A DNA stretch of 64,000 nucleotides from Sipunculus nudus (GCA_026874595.1 CM049322.1:50817340-50881339); one strand, 5' to 3'. Counted from the stretch's first letter, positions 26,979 to 39,710 are shown. The notes: a model not told the origin generated them from the sequence alone. Numbers and translations: made by a program.

Positions 26979-27900
26979 ATACCAACCTCTGTGGGCATGT
27001 CAGGGTGATTCACCACAAGAGTAGACTACTTAAGCGGCTAGTAAAGACACATCTTTTTGTATTTGTGTCTAGGTATTTCATTACTGCAGGATAGACTGTA
27101 CATCTGCATAATGCGATTTACTATTCGGCTACGAGGCAGAATTGTACCACGCGCTTGCTCTACATGATTCCCTGATATAACCAAGACCCGAAGTCTGTTG
27201 CATCTTTGCAATAAAACACGTTAAGTTTGTTATTATATACACAGGGTTGTCATGTTACGGGAAGAGATCAGAGAGATTTTTATCCCGGAAAAGAGATATA
27301 TTATACCATCAGCCTGCCAGTCCGCCATTAGTGCTGGAGCTCCGAACTAATAAGCCATGGAATTAACTGAATAATGGCCAAGAATACTTGTAGGAAGGCT
27401 CCATCAAGTCGGGATTTTTTTTTGCCAGATTGTAATATCTATGGTGTGACAGCTAGCAGTCCCTTTTATAAGCTGGCTTCGTCTTTAATTTTTAAACATA
27501 TATAAATGTTCAAGCTTTAAATAGGGCATGTCCTGTTTACAATATCCATACAGAGCATTGTAGCTGAACGTTTGAATATCAAACTAATCCTTAAGAAATG
27601 TTCTTATTACATTCATTTTAGAGAGAAAAAAACAGAAGAAGAAACCGATTCGGGGGAAATATATTAGATAGGTTTTACTATACACCTGTATCTAATTATG
27701 TTTTCTGTTCTAATATAATTGTTCAAAAGTTCTTAGGGTCGAGAGAAACAAAGCCTGCTGATTGCAATGCTGGAGAGGTGCCAGTTGAAAATAAACAGAG
27801 ATATGTCGATGCTTATATATGTCCCCAGTCACAGCCCCATATAATTTGTGTGCCTTTATGGAAGGAGTAAAGTGGCAATGTCTGTTCTCCTTGTCATGAT

Positions 27901-27902
<2 letters not shown>

Positions 27903-27984
<82 letters not shown>

Positions 27985-28095
27985 TATATATATATTATTT
28001 TTGTCAACAAAAATACAACAAAAGTTATCTACAGCTGCATGAACAACATGAGCACCATCATAAAATCCCACAATAACTAGTGTATCAGAGAATCC

Positions 28096-28159
<64 letters not shown>

Positions 28160-28171
28160 TTAATATATATA

Positions 28172-28212
<41 letters not shown>
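27903..28212. repeat. (CT)n and three (TA)n microsatellites
   Basis: (CT)n at 27,903-27,945 passes into (TA)n at 27,948-27,981. Longer (TA)n tracts follow at about 28,099-28,158 and 28,178-28,212. Open frames across them (Ile-Tyr and Arg-Glu repeats) are artefacts. Confidence 0.9.
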
Positions 28213-28215
<3 letters not shown>

Positions 28216-29456
28216 TCGCAACGTCTTTGGAACTAATGAACTAAAGTATGATGGTCCACCATACCAAAATAGTGCTAACTGCAATGTTGGATTACTCCAT
28301 AGGGAAATCAATAGAAATATGTCGGTATTTATATACCCTCTCGACACAAGCCCCTCTCATAAGTTTTATACACGAAGTAAAAAAGAAATGTTTGTTCCCC
28401 GTAACTGGGCAATTGAGGGTCGCTCTCTGTATATAGACTTGACCCAAACGACTCCGTCAGGCAGCGCTATTAACGAGGACATTCTGCGTTACACCCACAC
28501 TAAGTGCTTCAACTTACACTGAAAAATCTACTTGATTTAAGAATCATATTGCAATATTACAGATATAAAGGTTTATTACAAGGTTATACGTTACCATATA
28601 GGGAGAACCACTAAATAAATATTAATGGTTTATTTAATTACTTTTCATAAATGGCAGAAATCCAATAAAATACGGAGCACAATATAACGACCAGCCCAAT
28701 GTTTCTAAGGAGTACTTGCGGAATGTTCAATTGTGGTTTTTCAAAGAGTTCTAATTTGAACTTTGTCTAAACATTAAAATTAAATTTTAAAATTCCCTAA
28801 GAGCGGGATGTAATAATAGTGTAAATAACACAGCGTCGCTATTCTGTGTGTGCGTCATACTAAATGTACTACTATGGATAACACTGAGGATCTCTGAATA
28901 GTCTCTTTAATACATTTTTAGCATACGGAAATATTTTCATTTTGAGGGTAAAATTACTTGATTGCTGTAGCTATTAAAATAGAGCATGGGAAACGCGAAA
29001 TACATTTTTTACAATAGACCTTTCAAACATGTTGGAGCTGAGGTATTGATAAAATATTCATATATCTATATCCATATATCCACGGCATAATTGATTGTTG
29101 GAAACAGCCTCATTGTTTAAAAAAGATATAAGGTAGTGGAAACTGGTTATACTCCTCGGCTTCTTTTCTGATGTCGGCGACCTAATAGTTTTTAACCGTT
29201 TTCTACTTATGAGAACCATAAAGCATAGTTTTCCTGAACTGTAATAATATACGTAGATTTACTTGCCGGCGTATTTAAAAAAGAGGTTCAAGAATCACTT
29301 TATACTATATGTTCAGAAAAATACGATAAAAACGATATGAGATTTATTAACACGAACATTACTTTCGTCAGTCATGTGTTGCGTTTTGTTCATCTCTCTT
29401 ATCAATTGGTATCTAACGTACAGGGTCATTTGAGTTTCTTATGTCAGCAGGAAAAT

Positions 29457-29790
29457 ATGGACGATGAGCGACATCAACAAATATTGAAAGAGAAGAGGGT
29501 ATTCCTTGTGGGACATTTAGTTCTAAAAGATACACTAGTGCTTGACCAACTAGTCCAGGGTGGTGTTCTAGGCTCAAACCAGCTTAGCGGAATGAGGGTA
29601 AGTAAACAATTTTGTTTAATGTTTGCTTCCCTAAAGCTACCAAAGGATTCCTTTAAAAATGTTTTATGCATATCTACAACAAGTGTTAATGTTACACATG
29701 GTAAAACACAAACGAATTAAGTCACAAACGAATCATGATTATGCTTACAGGACAGATGCGCCACCAACACTGAACTAGCGTCAGACCTTG
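29457..29790 (+). pseudogene. Orphan CARD, split over two exons, second exon decayed
   Basis: The first exon, 29,457-29,597 (141 bases, 47 codons), starts MDDERHQQILKEKRVFLV and contains LKDTLVLDQLVQGGVLGS, the first half of a caspase-recruitment (death-fold) domain. Acceptor-like GTCAGCAG precedes it and the donor is AGG|GTAAGT. It has exactly the length and phase of the CARD exon at 59,116-59,256, with clear sequence identity. At 29,751, after TGCTTACAG, about 40 bases (reading ATNTELAS) match the start of the second CARD exon of the NLR gene (TNGELAS), after which similarity stops. So only the front of exon 2 remains. No NACHT or LRR exon follows on this strand in the window. It may be the relic of a duplicated receptor or CARD adaptor; a working gene with a changed second exon cannot be excluded. 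Confidence 0.7.
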
Positions 29791-30133
29791 GTCGGGACAA
29801 TGGCTTAGTGTCTGTACATTGGTGTCCGCTCATCCCGGTGTCCCCTCACGGCGGGTCCTGGTGTACCTTAAAAATGTTCAGATCTAATTTCAGATCAATT
29901 GAATCCTGATTAAATAAAGATATATCCCTGAAAAAAAGTCTCTAGCTTCAGCTATTTTCATGTTAAGTGAGTAAATACATTTCCTGATTTTATACAAACT
30001 GTATAATGTTCCGGCCCATTACTTAAAAAAATACACAATACTGACACAATCTCTTATATGTATATAGGAAATATATAGAGAAATATGTATATGAAATATG
30101 ATAAAAAAACAGATCAATATTTTTAAAATTAGC

Positions 30134-30310
30134 TACCAGCATGGAGCTGATCACTGTACCCCTGTACCACCAGTTAGGAGCTGATCACTGTACCCCTGTA
30201 CCACCAGTATGGAGCTGATCACTGTACCCCTGTACCACCAGTGTGGAGCTGATCACTGTTACCCCTGTACCACCAGTATGGAGCTGATCACTTCTGTACC
30301 ATCAGTATAG
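30134..30310. repeat. Minisatellite, five units of about 34 bp
   Basis: The unit GGAGCTGATCACTGTACCCC + TGTACCACCAGTAT is repeated nearly perfectly, with a one-base insertion in the fourth copy and decay in the last. GCTGATCAC contains the palindrome TGATCA. Confidence 0.9.
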
Positions 30311-30929
30311 AATTGGTCATTCCAACCCACCATGAAGCCCATCACTGAAACTACACAAGCTGGTCCCTGTATCTCCTGCAAGTATACTCAAATTATTAAA
30401 AAAGGGATCTAGTAATATTTACTTATTAGGTATGTTAAGTATATAAGAAGTAACTGTTGTTGACTTGATAAAATTATTGTACATGTTACTATTTTATTTT
30501 ACTGGAAACCATTTTTTGACTACTGTACACAAATAGAAATAGACTTTTTTGTGAACAATCATTACCAAACTAATTTGTTCGCTGTATCGTGCAGCTTCAC
30601 AAAGAATTATTTTTCAAGCTTCCATCCAGTGTTCCTTCCTTGTAAGACACTTACATAATAATAATCTTTAACCTGAAATCATAATCAGAGATAATCACTG
30701 ATTAACATAAACATTAAACTTAAAAAATAACAAGCTAATTCTTGATTTTATGTCTCCTACTTTGGGCTCTTGTTGTCCGAATTTATGACATGTGGAGAAA
30801 TCTTGAGGGCACATTAACTCTTACACAGATCCACTTTGACATTTGAGACATCTGCAGGCAACCATAATAAGTGACCTAGGTGTCATGGCGCTCAGCTTAC
30901 TAGGAAGACATTCACAAAAGGAATTTTTC

Positions 30930-31830
30930 AATGCCAAATTTTGCAGATGGTATATCCCTATTCAATTTAAGCCTAGCTCAGAGGATATGGCTAACAGTAA
31001 CCTTATTTCAGATTACCAGGAGATTTTTCATAGACCGTCAAGCTAGATAATTCTAAGGGCAATGATTACAATTGCCCTGTTAACGGACAGCCACATATTT
31101 GAAGGTAAAATTTTTAAAATATCGAGGTGATACTACCAGTCTGCAGGAACTAATAAAACCCTCCATTATTAATGTGCATGCAAAGAATCATGGTGATGGA
31201 TTCATTAGTTGTTCAGAAACTGGAGGCTTTCTAAAAAATGTTTAATTATTTTGAAGGGAACTTACCAGCCCTATAGTTCAAAGGATGTGGGTAACAGAGA
31301 CCTAATTTCAGCTTTCCAAGGATTTTTGTCTTGGACGTCTCTGTATTTTAAATTCAATGGTTCTCGGTTGAATGGTTACGAGTTGTACCCTGTTAAAAGA
31401 TGACTGCATCCTTGAAGGGCTCAAAAATAGAGAAAAAATGTATGATTTTTTTTTTAATCCAGGTGGCACCACCAGACCACAGAAACTGATGAAACCCTCC
31501 ATGATCAATATCCATGCAAGAACCGTGGTGATCAATGCATTAGTTGTTCAGATACTTGAGATTTTGTATCAAATTTTCCATTATTCGGAGGGGGGGGTAA
31601 ATCGGATCCCCATAGTTTACAGTTTATGGGTAACAGAGACCTATAATCAGGTTTCCCAGCAGACTTAACATTGGCCTCTCTGCATGTCAAGAGAGCAGAT
31701 TGTAGTTCCAGACATTACCATATGTGCCCTGTTAACAGATGACTGCATCTTAAGAGGTCTAAAAATTAGAGAAAAAAAATCGTAAAAAAATATACATGTG
31801 GTGCCACGAAACTGCAGATACTGATGCATT
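30930..31830. repeat. Degenerate tandem repeat, three units of about 340 bp
   Basis: Landmarks recur in order: GGGTAACAGAGACCTAATTTCAG (about 30,987, 31,290, 31,627), a word like TGCCCTGTTAACAGATGACTG, and ACTGATGAAACCCTCCATGATCAAT (about 31,146 and 31,487). A related copy lies at about 41,730-42,120. Frames are not preserved, so it is not a gene family. Confidence 0.7.
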
Positions 31831-31897
31831 CACTACACTTCGGCCTTTGAAGAAAAGGTTCGGCAAAGTCAAAACAAAGGGCTCACTGTCACCCCCT

Positions 31898-31910
31898 GGG
31901 GGGGGGGGGG
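31898..31910. repeat. G13 homopolymer
   Basis: Run of about 13 G preceded by ACCCCCT. Length is uncertain in any assembly. Confidence 0.8.
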
Positions 31911-31969
31911 TTGGGTTCCGGGGCTGGCCTTAAACACGTAATAAACGTCCGGGAGGTGGTCAGAATCAT

Positions 31970-33985
31970 GGTCGAGGTCAAAGTCATGCTAAATCAAGAA
32001 GTAAGGCTAGTTACAAGGCAACTTAACAGGAACATGTAGCCAGTGGCAGATGCAACAAATTTCATGCTAAAAGTGCCAGGTGCCCTGCCAGATATGCCAG
32101 ATGTAACAAATGTCACAGAGTAGGCCATTGTGCAGTCCGTACAGGAAGTGGTTATACCTGACGCTGACAACAATTCAACATTTCTCGGCGCTGTTTCTGA
32201 AGGTGTAGAAAGTACTGTTGGCAAAGACTGGAGAGTACGACTTAACATAGATGGAAAATTCCTCACATTTAAAAAAGATTCTGGAGTTGATGTGAGTGTG
32301 ATATCAGACCGCGCTTATCAGAGACTACGGTGTCCCCATCCCTAGAGCCGCCTCAAACAGTTTTGAGAAGTGTTGGTTGACAGTTCCATTGCCTGGGGTG
32401 TTTTAAGACTAAAGTGAATTTTAGAGGGACTCTGTATAGAATTATGATGTATTTTGAACAGGACAAAACAATTTGTTAAGCCGTAGTGCTGCTGTAGCTG
32501 TGGAACTGATTCAGTTAAACATACCTGATATTGATATAGAACAGGAAGTATTTGAGACCTTGGTAATATGCATTGTCAGCCTTTGAAATTTAAAGTGAAG
32601 GCTGATGTTAGGCCCTACAGGCAGTCCGTCGCTCGTAGAGTTCCGATACCCCGCTTACAAAAGGTGAAAGTTGAATTGGATCGTATGGGAAAAAGTGATG
32701 TCATCACTAATATCACGGAACCTATACACAGGTGCAGGCTTCCAGTAGTGAAAAAGAACAAGAAAGATGTTCGTATATGTGTAGACATACATAAACTGGA
32801 CAAAGCTCTCATTTCAAGAGATATATTCTCCCAACTCTGAATGCCTTGCTGCCAAAGCTGACAGGAGCTAAGATATTTTCATCACTTGATGCTTCAAGCG
32901 GGGCGATTTCGCTTGGAGACAGCACGTAGTTGACCCCATTTATAACTCCGTTTGGGAGGTATGCGTTTAAACGGCTACCCATCGGAATTACGTGTGCTCC
33001 CGAAATATCTTAGAGAAAAATAACAGAGCTGCTGGACAGTAACGAAGGAGTTATGGTGTACATGGACGATATTCTCTGTTTGGCGATTGGATAGAACAAC
33101 ACTACGAAAGGCATAAAAGGGTGTTTAGTTCCATCTTGAGGTCTGGACTGAAACTGAACAGGTCAAAGGCCCTCCTATGACAGGAGGGTCTTCGATTTAT
33201 GGGCCACTGGATTGGATCAGAAGGTATTCAACCTTCACCTGATAAAGTGATGACCATCGACAATTTGAAAGCATCTTGTATGACGGAGTTGAAAAGACTA
33301 CTGTAAATGATAAATAATCTATGACGCTATGTCCCAAATTTCGCGACAGTCGCAAAAGCGATGAATGATCTCTTGCGTTCAGACTCAGTATGGTGTTGGA
33401 GCCCATCACAAAAAGGAGCATTTGCTTATGTGAAGAGAGCATTGACAGACGCTGCATTACTGGCCGATTATGACGCAAACAAGAAAGCGGTAGTTAGCGC
33501 AGATGCATCCACTATGGCCTTAGAGGTGTTCTACTCCAAGAACACAGGTCTCAGCTAAAACCGGTGGCATTTGCTTCGATTTCTCTCAGTAGCACGAGGC
33601 CAACTATGCCCAAATTGAAAAAGAGTGTTTCACTTTGGGCGTGTGAGCAGTTTGCACAGTACCTGTCAGGCCAAAAACATTTACACTACAAACAGACCAA
33701 AAACCTACTAATCAGGCTAATGAAATTTAATCCTGAAGCTGTTCACATTCAAAGAAAGCTACTGTTAATTGCAGACACGTTGTCAAGAATCCCACTGGCA
33801 GAGAATATACCTGATCAGAAGTTTGGTGAAGACATCGAAGCTTACATCAGTGCCGTCGAAAGTTACCGGCCAATGTCACTTGGGAAATTTACAGAGATCA
33901 AGAGAGCTACGGCTCAAGATCTGATATTGACTGAGGCAATTTTAGTACTGGTAGCACTGCAGCATTGCTGAAGTTTCAAGACAGT
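31970..33985 (+). mobile_element. Ty3/Gypsy-like LTR retrotransposon remnant
   Basis: Remains of a gag-pol region in the usual order but in several frames. A CCHC zinc knuckle (CNKCHRVGH, about 32,102-32,128) marks the nucleocapsid. An aspartic protease DSGVDVSVI lies at about 32,277. Reverse transcriptase runs about 32,570-33,110 (RRVPIP, DVRICVD, SSLDASSG and the YMDD active site at 33,059-33,070). An RNase H-like part runs about 33,480-33,960 (VSADAS, then QFAQYLSG). Stops and frame changes separate the blocks, integrase was not found, and no flanking LTRs could be identified, so the copy is inactive and truncated. Its insertion date cannot be judged without the LTR pair. Confidence 0.85.
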
Positions 33986-34381
33986 AAACAAGGTAGATCA
34001 ACAAAAACTGTTTTAAGATTGTTATGTCACAATAAACGAACTTTATTCAATTGAACTGATTTTGTTTATTTTCACGTGACACACCGAATTGACATTAATT
34101 TTCCGAACTATATATTACTACTTTGTAGCCTTGGTGCAAGTCTGAGAATTACACACCGGGGACCTCGGGACCGGACTCGATACTGAAATCTCATGTTAGT
34201 CATGATCCTATAATATTTTTATTATTTATTCAAAATTCATGACAGTCTTCATGAATGAAGTCCGTACGTTTCGGACCAGGCATAGTACTCACCAACGGAT
34301 CGGGCTCAAGATTACAGCTATTCCCCCATGATAAGTTTGGTACCTTTGTCTATGGGATGGTCTCAGTCTGGCCATGGTTGG

Positions 34382-34383
<2 letters not shown>

Positions 34384-34432
<49 letters not shown>

Positions 34433-34445
34433 ATATATTATATAT
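34384..34445. repeat. (TA)n microsatellite
   Basis: Long alternating T/A tract with a few interruptions. Confidence 0.9.
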
Positions 34446-34449
34446 ATTG

Positions 34450-35724
34450 CCATGACTACATGACTCAGCACGCAGATAATGTGGACTGACCGGGAACACT
34501 TCGATCTTGACGGGGGTTTTGTGTCAGGGACTCACTCTCCAAAACTTTCAATGAGTAAAAATTGGAGAATTCCCGGAGGGTAAAAGCGAAAGGCCCGAGG
34601 ATTGTCGGAGAAAATTACGAGGCGAATTACCGTAGCGCAAGTACGGTAAAATAATGTAAAAATTATGAACTGCATTAACAGTAACATACGTGATCTTACT
34701 GTAGCAAGCATAATATTTAAATATTATCCTAGCATTCTGAGACATTAAACTAAATCTTTACATTTACAGTACTTAGGCCTAACTAAATTAAGGCTCGAGC
34801 GCCGCATGATACTAATAAAGCATTCATATCGGACTCCTATATTTATGTTTTAACATTTTCTGGGGATGTTTATTTTCTCAGTTTATAAACATAATATTTA
34901 CTCATCAACTCAACAAAACAAGAGAGCATGAAGTTTGTTTTCTATTTAATACAGGAAAAATTTTTCATTTATTTCAGGGGTTTTTTTTATATTTCATTAT
35001 AAATTTTCTGAATAAAAATCACAAAATAAAAGGAAAAAAGGATGATTTTTTTTTTGGCTGAACAATTAACAGAAGAACATAACAAAATGGAGTTTTACTG
35101 ATACTCGTTTTGTTTTCTGAAAGAAAAGCCCGGGCGATCAGGATATGCAAATTTCGACTGGAAATAAAAAGCTTGCATGCGTGTTAAACATTAAAGCGGG
35201 TGGTTCTCCAGGAACCAACTTTTTTGTGTTACTAGACCTAAGTTGCCATGTAACTAACTTTTATTTTGAAATAAAATCTGTGCTAAGTTAAATAGTAAAC
35301 TTCACTCACATTAGCCTACGTAGAAAGCCTCCTAGTGCCTCGATCATCGATCTGTATTATAGAGACGGAAACTCTGTCTATACTCGTATGCAAATAGCAT
35401 AAAATTGGATGTTGTGACAAAATATTTAAAAGTATAGTTATACCACTTTCTTTTGCTTCATATAAATTCCATGGAAATAATTTTACCCAATAATGGGTTT
35501 AAATGAGAAAATAATTACCTGTGCACTGTTAGATTGAAAACGAACTTTTTCTTATCAAATATGTTTTAGGTGTATATTTCCCAGAATGTCCGTGTCTATA
35601 ATACAGAGACGGAGAGCACTGCATGCATTTTTATGGTGCCCTGTCTGATATTATTAAATGTTCCTCCTTGGGCCAAATTACCAAAAATAATCTAGCAATC
35701 ATACCCTTAACTACGACTCCTTAC
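34450..35724. other. Non-coding stretch, no gene recognised
   Basis: AT-rich sequence with poly-T and poly-A runs and no recognisable exon or repeat structure. Confidence 0.4.
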
Positions 35725-36197
35725 TTGTTTTCTTGCTCAAATAAGAAAATGAAACGTATAATCCAGGTGCAAAGCTAAGAAGCGATGCTTGCGGGTTTAT
35801 AACCAAACATGAAATGTTGCTTCAGGGTCAAGGACACAGGGAGAAGCCAGTTTTTAAAGTCTTCCCCGGATTAGCTCAACGGAATTTTTGTTAAATTCCA
35901 ATAATACGGTAACCGATTTTTGAATTACATGTTTTGATACAACTGAAATTACTATTTTAATTGTTTTCTTGCTCAAATAAGAAAATGAAACGTATAATCC
36001 AGGTGCAAAGCTAAGAAGCGATGCTTGCGGGTTTATAACCAAACATGAAATGTTGCTTCAGGGTCAAGGACACAGGGAGAAGTCAGTTTTTAAAGTCTTC
36101 CCCGGATTAGCTCAACGGATTTTTCGTTAATTTCCAATAATACGGTAACCGATTTTTGAATTACATGTTTTGATACAACTGAAATTACTATTTTAAT
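35725..36197. repeat. Near-identical tandem duplication, 2 x 236 bp
   Basis: TTGTTTTCTTGCTCAAATAA starts at 35,725 and again at 35,961. The following 230 or so bases match almost perfectly, with a handful of substitutions such as GAAGCCAG/GAAGTCAG and TTTTTGTTAAA/TTTTCGTTAAT. This is a recent duplication. Confidence 0.9.
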
Positions 36198-36754
36198 GTC
36201 CTAGCTTGGAGTCCTGTAGAAAAGAACAAATGTTTTTTTCCTGTTTGTGAGGAGGCACACAATCCCGATAACCCTCTCTGGTTCCGCCCCTGAGGTTTAC
36301 GCAGACATGGATTGTCACAGGCGCTATTCCATGTTTTACATGCCCGGCGTAACTGTTGTTGTCTCGTGAACGATTGAGATGCGTTGACCGTAAGACACAC
36401 GAAGTAACGAAAGATATATTCTGATTTTTATTTCACCTTAATGAGTTTTAAAAGGTTGTCAAATCCATGGGTTTTTTACTTAATACTGCTGCTGGATGTC
36501 TTCCAGATATATCAATGGGAGAAGTGAATAACTATCAATCAAACTATAATAGTCGGATTCAACTATAGGGTCGTTAAGAAATTAGCACTGGGTTGTCCTT
36601 TACTAGTGTGGGATAATGGACTCGACCTATTCGTGGAAACTAACTCTATGTAATAATGCTCAAATAATTTAGAGAAATAGACATAGTGTGGTAGTTCTCG
36701 TTAAATCCAATGAATTAATCTTGAATGGGAGTTCGCATGAAGTGTTTAGCTTAC

Positions 36755-36919
36755 CGCATTGTTTCCTTAAGCACAGCTTTCATGTATGGCATGTTTTGTA
36801 TATGCTCATACGTCAGCTGTTCACCACAGGTGACAGTTATGACTTCCTGGTAATTTTTTCTCCTGTACATCAGGATTCCGGGATAACAGATCCAGTAACA
36901 GACATGTAGCGTTTGAAGT
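36755..36919 (-). pseudogene. Cytochrome P450 helix I-K exon, second copy, frameshifted
   Basis: Paralogue of the exon at 4898-5061, with the same acceptor phase (TTCAG|ACT) and donor (ATGCG|GTAAGC). It reads TSNATCLLLDLLSRNPDVQE in one frame and NYQEV...LTYEHIQNMPYMK ending KETMR in another. It is 165 bases against 164 in the other copy. The extra base sits in an A6 run after GAG. The copies agree at roughly three residues in four, so they are not a recent duplication. ExxR of helix K is kept. With the exons at 41,060-41,221 and 44,598-44,853 it could form one broken gene on the minus strand. Confidence 0.85.
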
Positions 36920-36942
36920 CTGAAGTGTACAATGACAATGTT

Positions 36943-36944
<2 letters not shown>

Positions 36945-37007
<63 letters not shown>
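36945..37007. repeat. (TA)n followed by (GT)n
   Basis: (TA)n at 36,945-36,995 passing into (GT)n, directly upstream (transcript sense) of the frameshifted P450 exon. Confidence 0.9.
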
Positions 37008-37959
37008 ATCGTGAGTGTAAGCTGTCAAGCGGTATGCTTTCCTTTATCAACATATCATTCGCACATGATGTTAATACGTTTATTTTGCAGTGTATTCTTT
37101 TAATATTACCTAAGTCTACTGTACTGTCATGCTCCTGGGTCACTCACAGATTGTGATAATCATTATTCATTATACACTTTCGGGATCCTATTTCGATCAT
37201 GTCAAATAGGTTAACTTTTAAAATGGTTTTATATTATTGATTTCTTGCAGTCTATTATAGTGTGTCTCATAGTGTAACAGAGGTTGCAATGGAAAGAAAG
37301 TGCTTCTGTAGCAGAATATTTATTAATAACAAGAGACCTAGGGGTCTAATGTTCACTCTGTGAATTACTGTGCATTTTGGCAGGTGATTAAAAAAATGTT
37401 TCAGAAAGATCAGTCCAAGAGTCTCAGAGGAGACTATTTTGGCAGATTATAACAAATAAATACTAAATGACATATTATTGATAAAAGCAGAAAAGACCAT
37501 TACAGCCTGCTGAAAGTAACGCCACCTGCAGGTCAAAATCATTAAGCAGTCACATGATCAATATTCCTGTGAAATTTGAAACTGAAGGCTGCAGCAGTAC
37601 CTAAGATATTTGATAACAGACAATACATCATGTTTGGAAACACATCAAGTTGTCAAATTTTGCAATTGTCACAATTTGAAGTTTGTAGATATGCCATCTT
37701 GAAAATGACTGAATTTATACTCAAACTAGAATACGGGTAGTCGACAAGAGACTACGTGTATCCGCCTAAATCAGAGTGGAACGGGTGAAGTGAGGCATGG
37801 ATCGAGTGGCAAGGGGAAATAGAGTGAAGTGTTGTATATTAGCATGGATGTCTGCAGCCAAATTGTGTATGTAGGTTGCCCCCCTTACCACAAAATCCAG
37901 AAAGCCGTCCAAGTTATATACATATGCAAAATTTAAGGCAGATAAGTCAAACCACTACA

Positions 37960-39530
37960 TGTATATGAGTTTTTTTAGCCCGTGGCAGAAAAACAGATGG
38001 ACGCTGAGCAAAAATGGTTGCAGGTGACGCCACCAGTTTTGCGTATAATAAAGAGCTATGTGAGAACTATACACATGCGAAACTTTGGCCCAATCGGTCA
38101 AACGGTTCCCAAGATATGAGCTTGGATGTCTGCTGCATAAACTAGAATGCAGGTGGTGCCACCTGTCATAAATCAAGAGAGCTGTCGGGGATGTATAAAC
38201 CTGCAAAATTTTAGGCAGATATGTCAAACCACTGCCGAGATATGAGTGATTTTATCCCATGGTAGACAAACAGACAGGAGCTGTGCAAAAATGTCTGCAG
38301 GTGGCGCCACCAGTTTTGCGTATGATAAAGAGCTATGTGAGATCTATACACATGCAAAATTTTGGCCCAATCGGTCAAACGGTTCCCGAGATATGAGCTT
38401 GGATGTCTGCAGCGTAAACGTGAATGTAGATGGCGCCACCTGTCATAAAATCAGAAAAGCTATCCAGGATGTATACGCATGCCGAATTTCAGGTGAATTA
38501 TTCGAGTCACTGCAGAGATATGAGTGATTTAACCCAAGGCAGATGAACAGATGGACACTGTGCAAACATGGTTGCAGGTGGCGCCACCACTTTTTTGTGT
38601 ATGTTATAAAGCTCTCCAAGGGCTACATTTGTGCAAAAAATTTTCCTGATCGGTCAAATGGTTCCCGAGATATGAGCTTGGATGTCTGCAGCGTAAACGT
38701 GAATGTAGGTGGCGCCACCTGTCATAAAATCAGAAAAGCTATCCAGGGTGTATACGCATGCCGAATTTCAGGTGAATTAGTCAAGTCACTGCAGAGATAT
38801 GAACGATTTTAACCCAAGGCAGATGAACAGATGGACACTGTGCAAACATGGTTGTAGGTGGCGCCACCATTTTTTGTGTATGTTATAAAGCTCTCCAAGG
38901 GCTACATTTGTGCAAAAAAATTTTCCTGATTGGTCAAATGGTTCCCGAGATATGAGCTTGGATGTCTGCAGCGTAAACGTGAATGTAGGTGGCGCCACCT
39001 GTCATAAAATCAGAAAAGCTATCCAGGGTGTATACGCATGCCGAATTTCAGGTGAATTAGTCAAGTCACTGCAGAGATATGAACGATTTTAACCCAAGGC
39101 AGATGAACAGATGGACACTGTGCAAACATGGTTGTAGGTGGCGCCACCATTTTTTGTGTATGTTATAAAGCTCTCCAAGGGCTACATTTGTGCAAAAAAA
39201 TTTTTCTGATTGGTCAAATGGTTCCCGAGATATGAGTTTGGATGTCTGCAGCGTAAACGTGAATGTAGGTGGCGCCACCTGTCATAAAATCAGAAAAGCT
39301 ATCCAGGATGTATACGCATGCCGAATTTCAGATGAATTAGTCAAGTCACTGCAGAGATATGAGTGATTTTAACCCAAGGCAGGTGAACAGATGGACACTG
39401 TGCAAACATGGTTGTAGGTGGCGCCACCATTTTTGTGTATGTTATAAAGCTCTCCAAGGGCTACATTTGTGCAAAAAAATTTTCCTGATCGGTCAAACGG
39501 TTCCCGAGATATGTGGGTTAATGTGTGGAA
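37960..39530. repeat. 280-bp satellite array with paired GGTGGCGCCACC palindromes
   Basis: CGGTCAAATGGTTCCCGAGA recurs (with small changes) at about 38,094, 38,372, 38,651, 38,931, 39,211 and 39,490, a period of 279-280. Each unit carries two copies of the perfect 12-base palindrome GGTGGCGCCACC, one in GTTG(C/T)AGGTGGCGCC and one in AATGTAGGTGGCGCC, alternately about 131 and 149 bases apart. Units near 38.9 and 39.2 kb are nearly identical; the outer ones are older. The period is not a multiple of three, so the open frames (NGSRDMSLDVCS and its antisense) are not a repeat protein. Confidence 0.9.
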
Positions 39531-39680
39531 ACAGACGCACAAACGGACGCAGAGCGCAGAGGAAAACTCAGAGGTCAAAACAAAATCGGGGCGCAGCAGT
39601 TCACATGTGACCCGAACGTAATCCCGGGTTTCGTAAAATTCCGCCCAGCGGTTACGAAGGAGTTCTCCGGACACCTACGC

Positions 39681-39710
39681 GGCGGCGGTGGCGGCGGCGG
39701 CGGCGGCGTG
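39681..39710. repeat. (GGC)n trinucleotide tract in a CpG-rich segment
   Basis: GGCGGCGGTGGCGGCGGCGG and onward, inside a locally CpG-rich stretch (about 39,530-39,740) unlike the AT-rich surroundings. Confidence 0.85.

Noticed and set aside
30134-30310. Regulatory array of TGATCA palindromes
   Set aside because: A short perfect minisatellite explains it. There is no flanking gene for which a regulatory role could be argued.
38246-39610. Several 60-93-codon open frames with the repeated NGSRDMSLDVCS block on plus and MAPPTFTF-type frames on minus
   Set aside because: They are readings of the 280-bp satellite. The period is not a multiple of three and both strands are open, so they are not a protein family.
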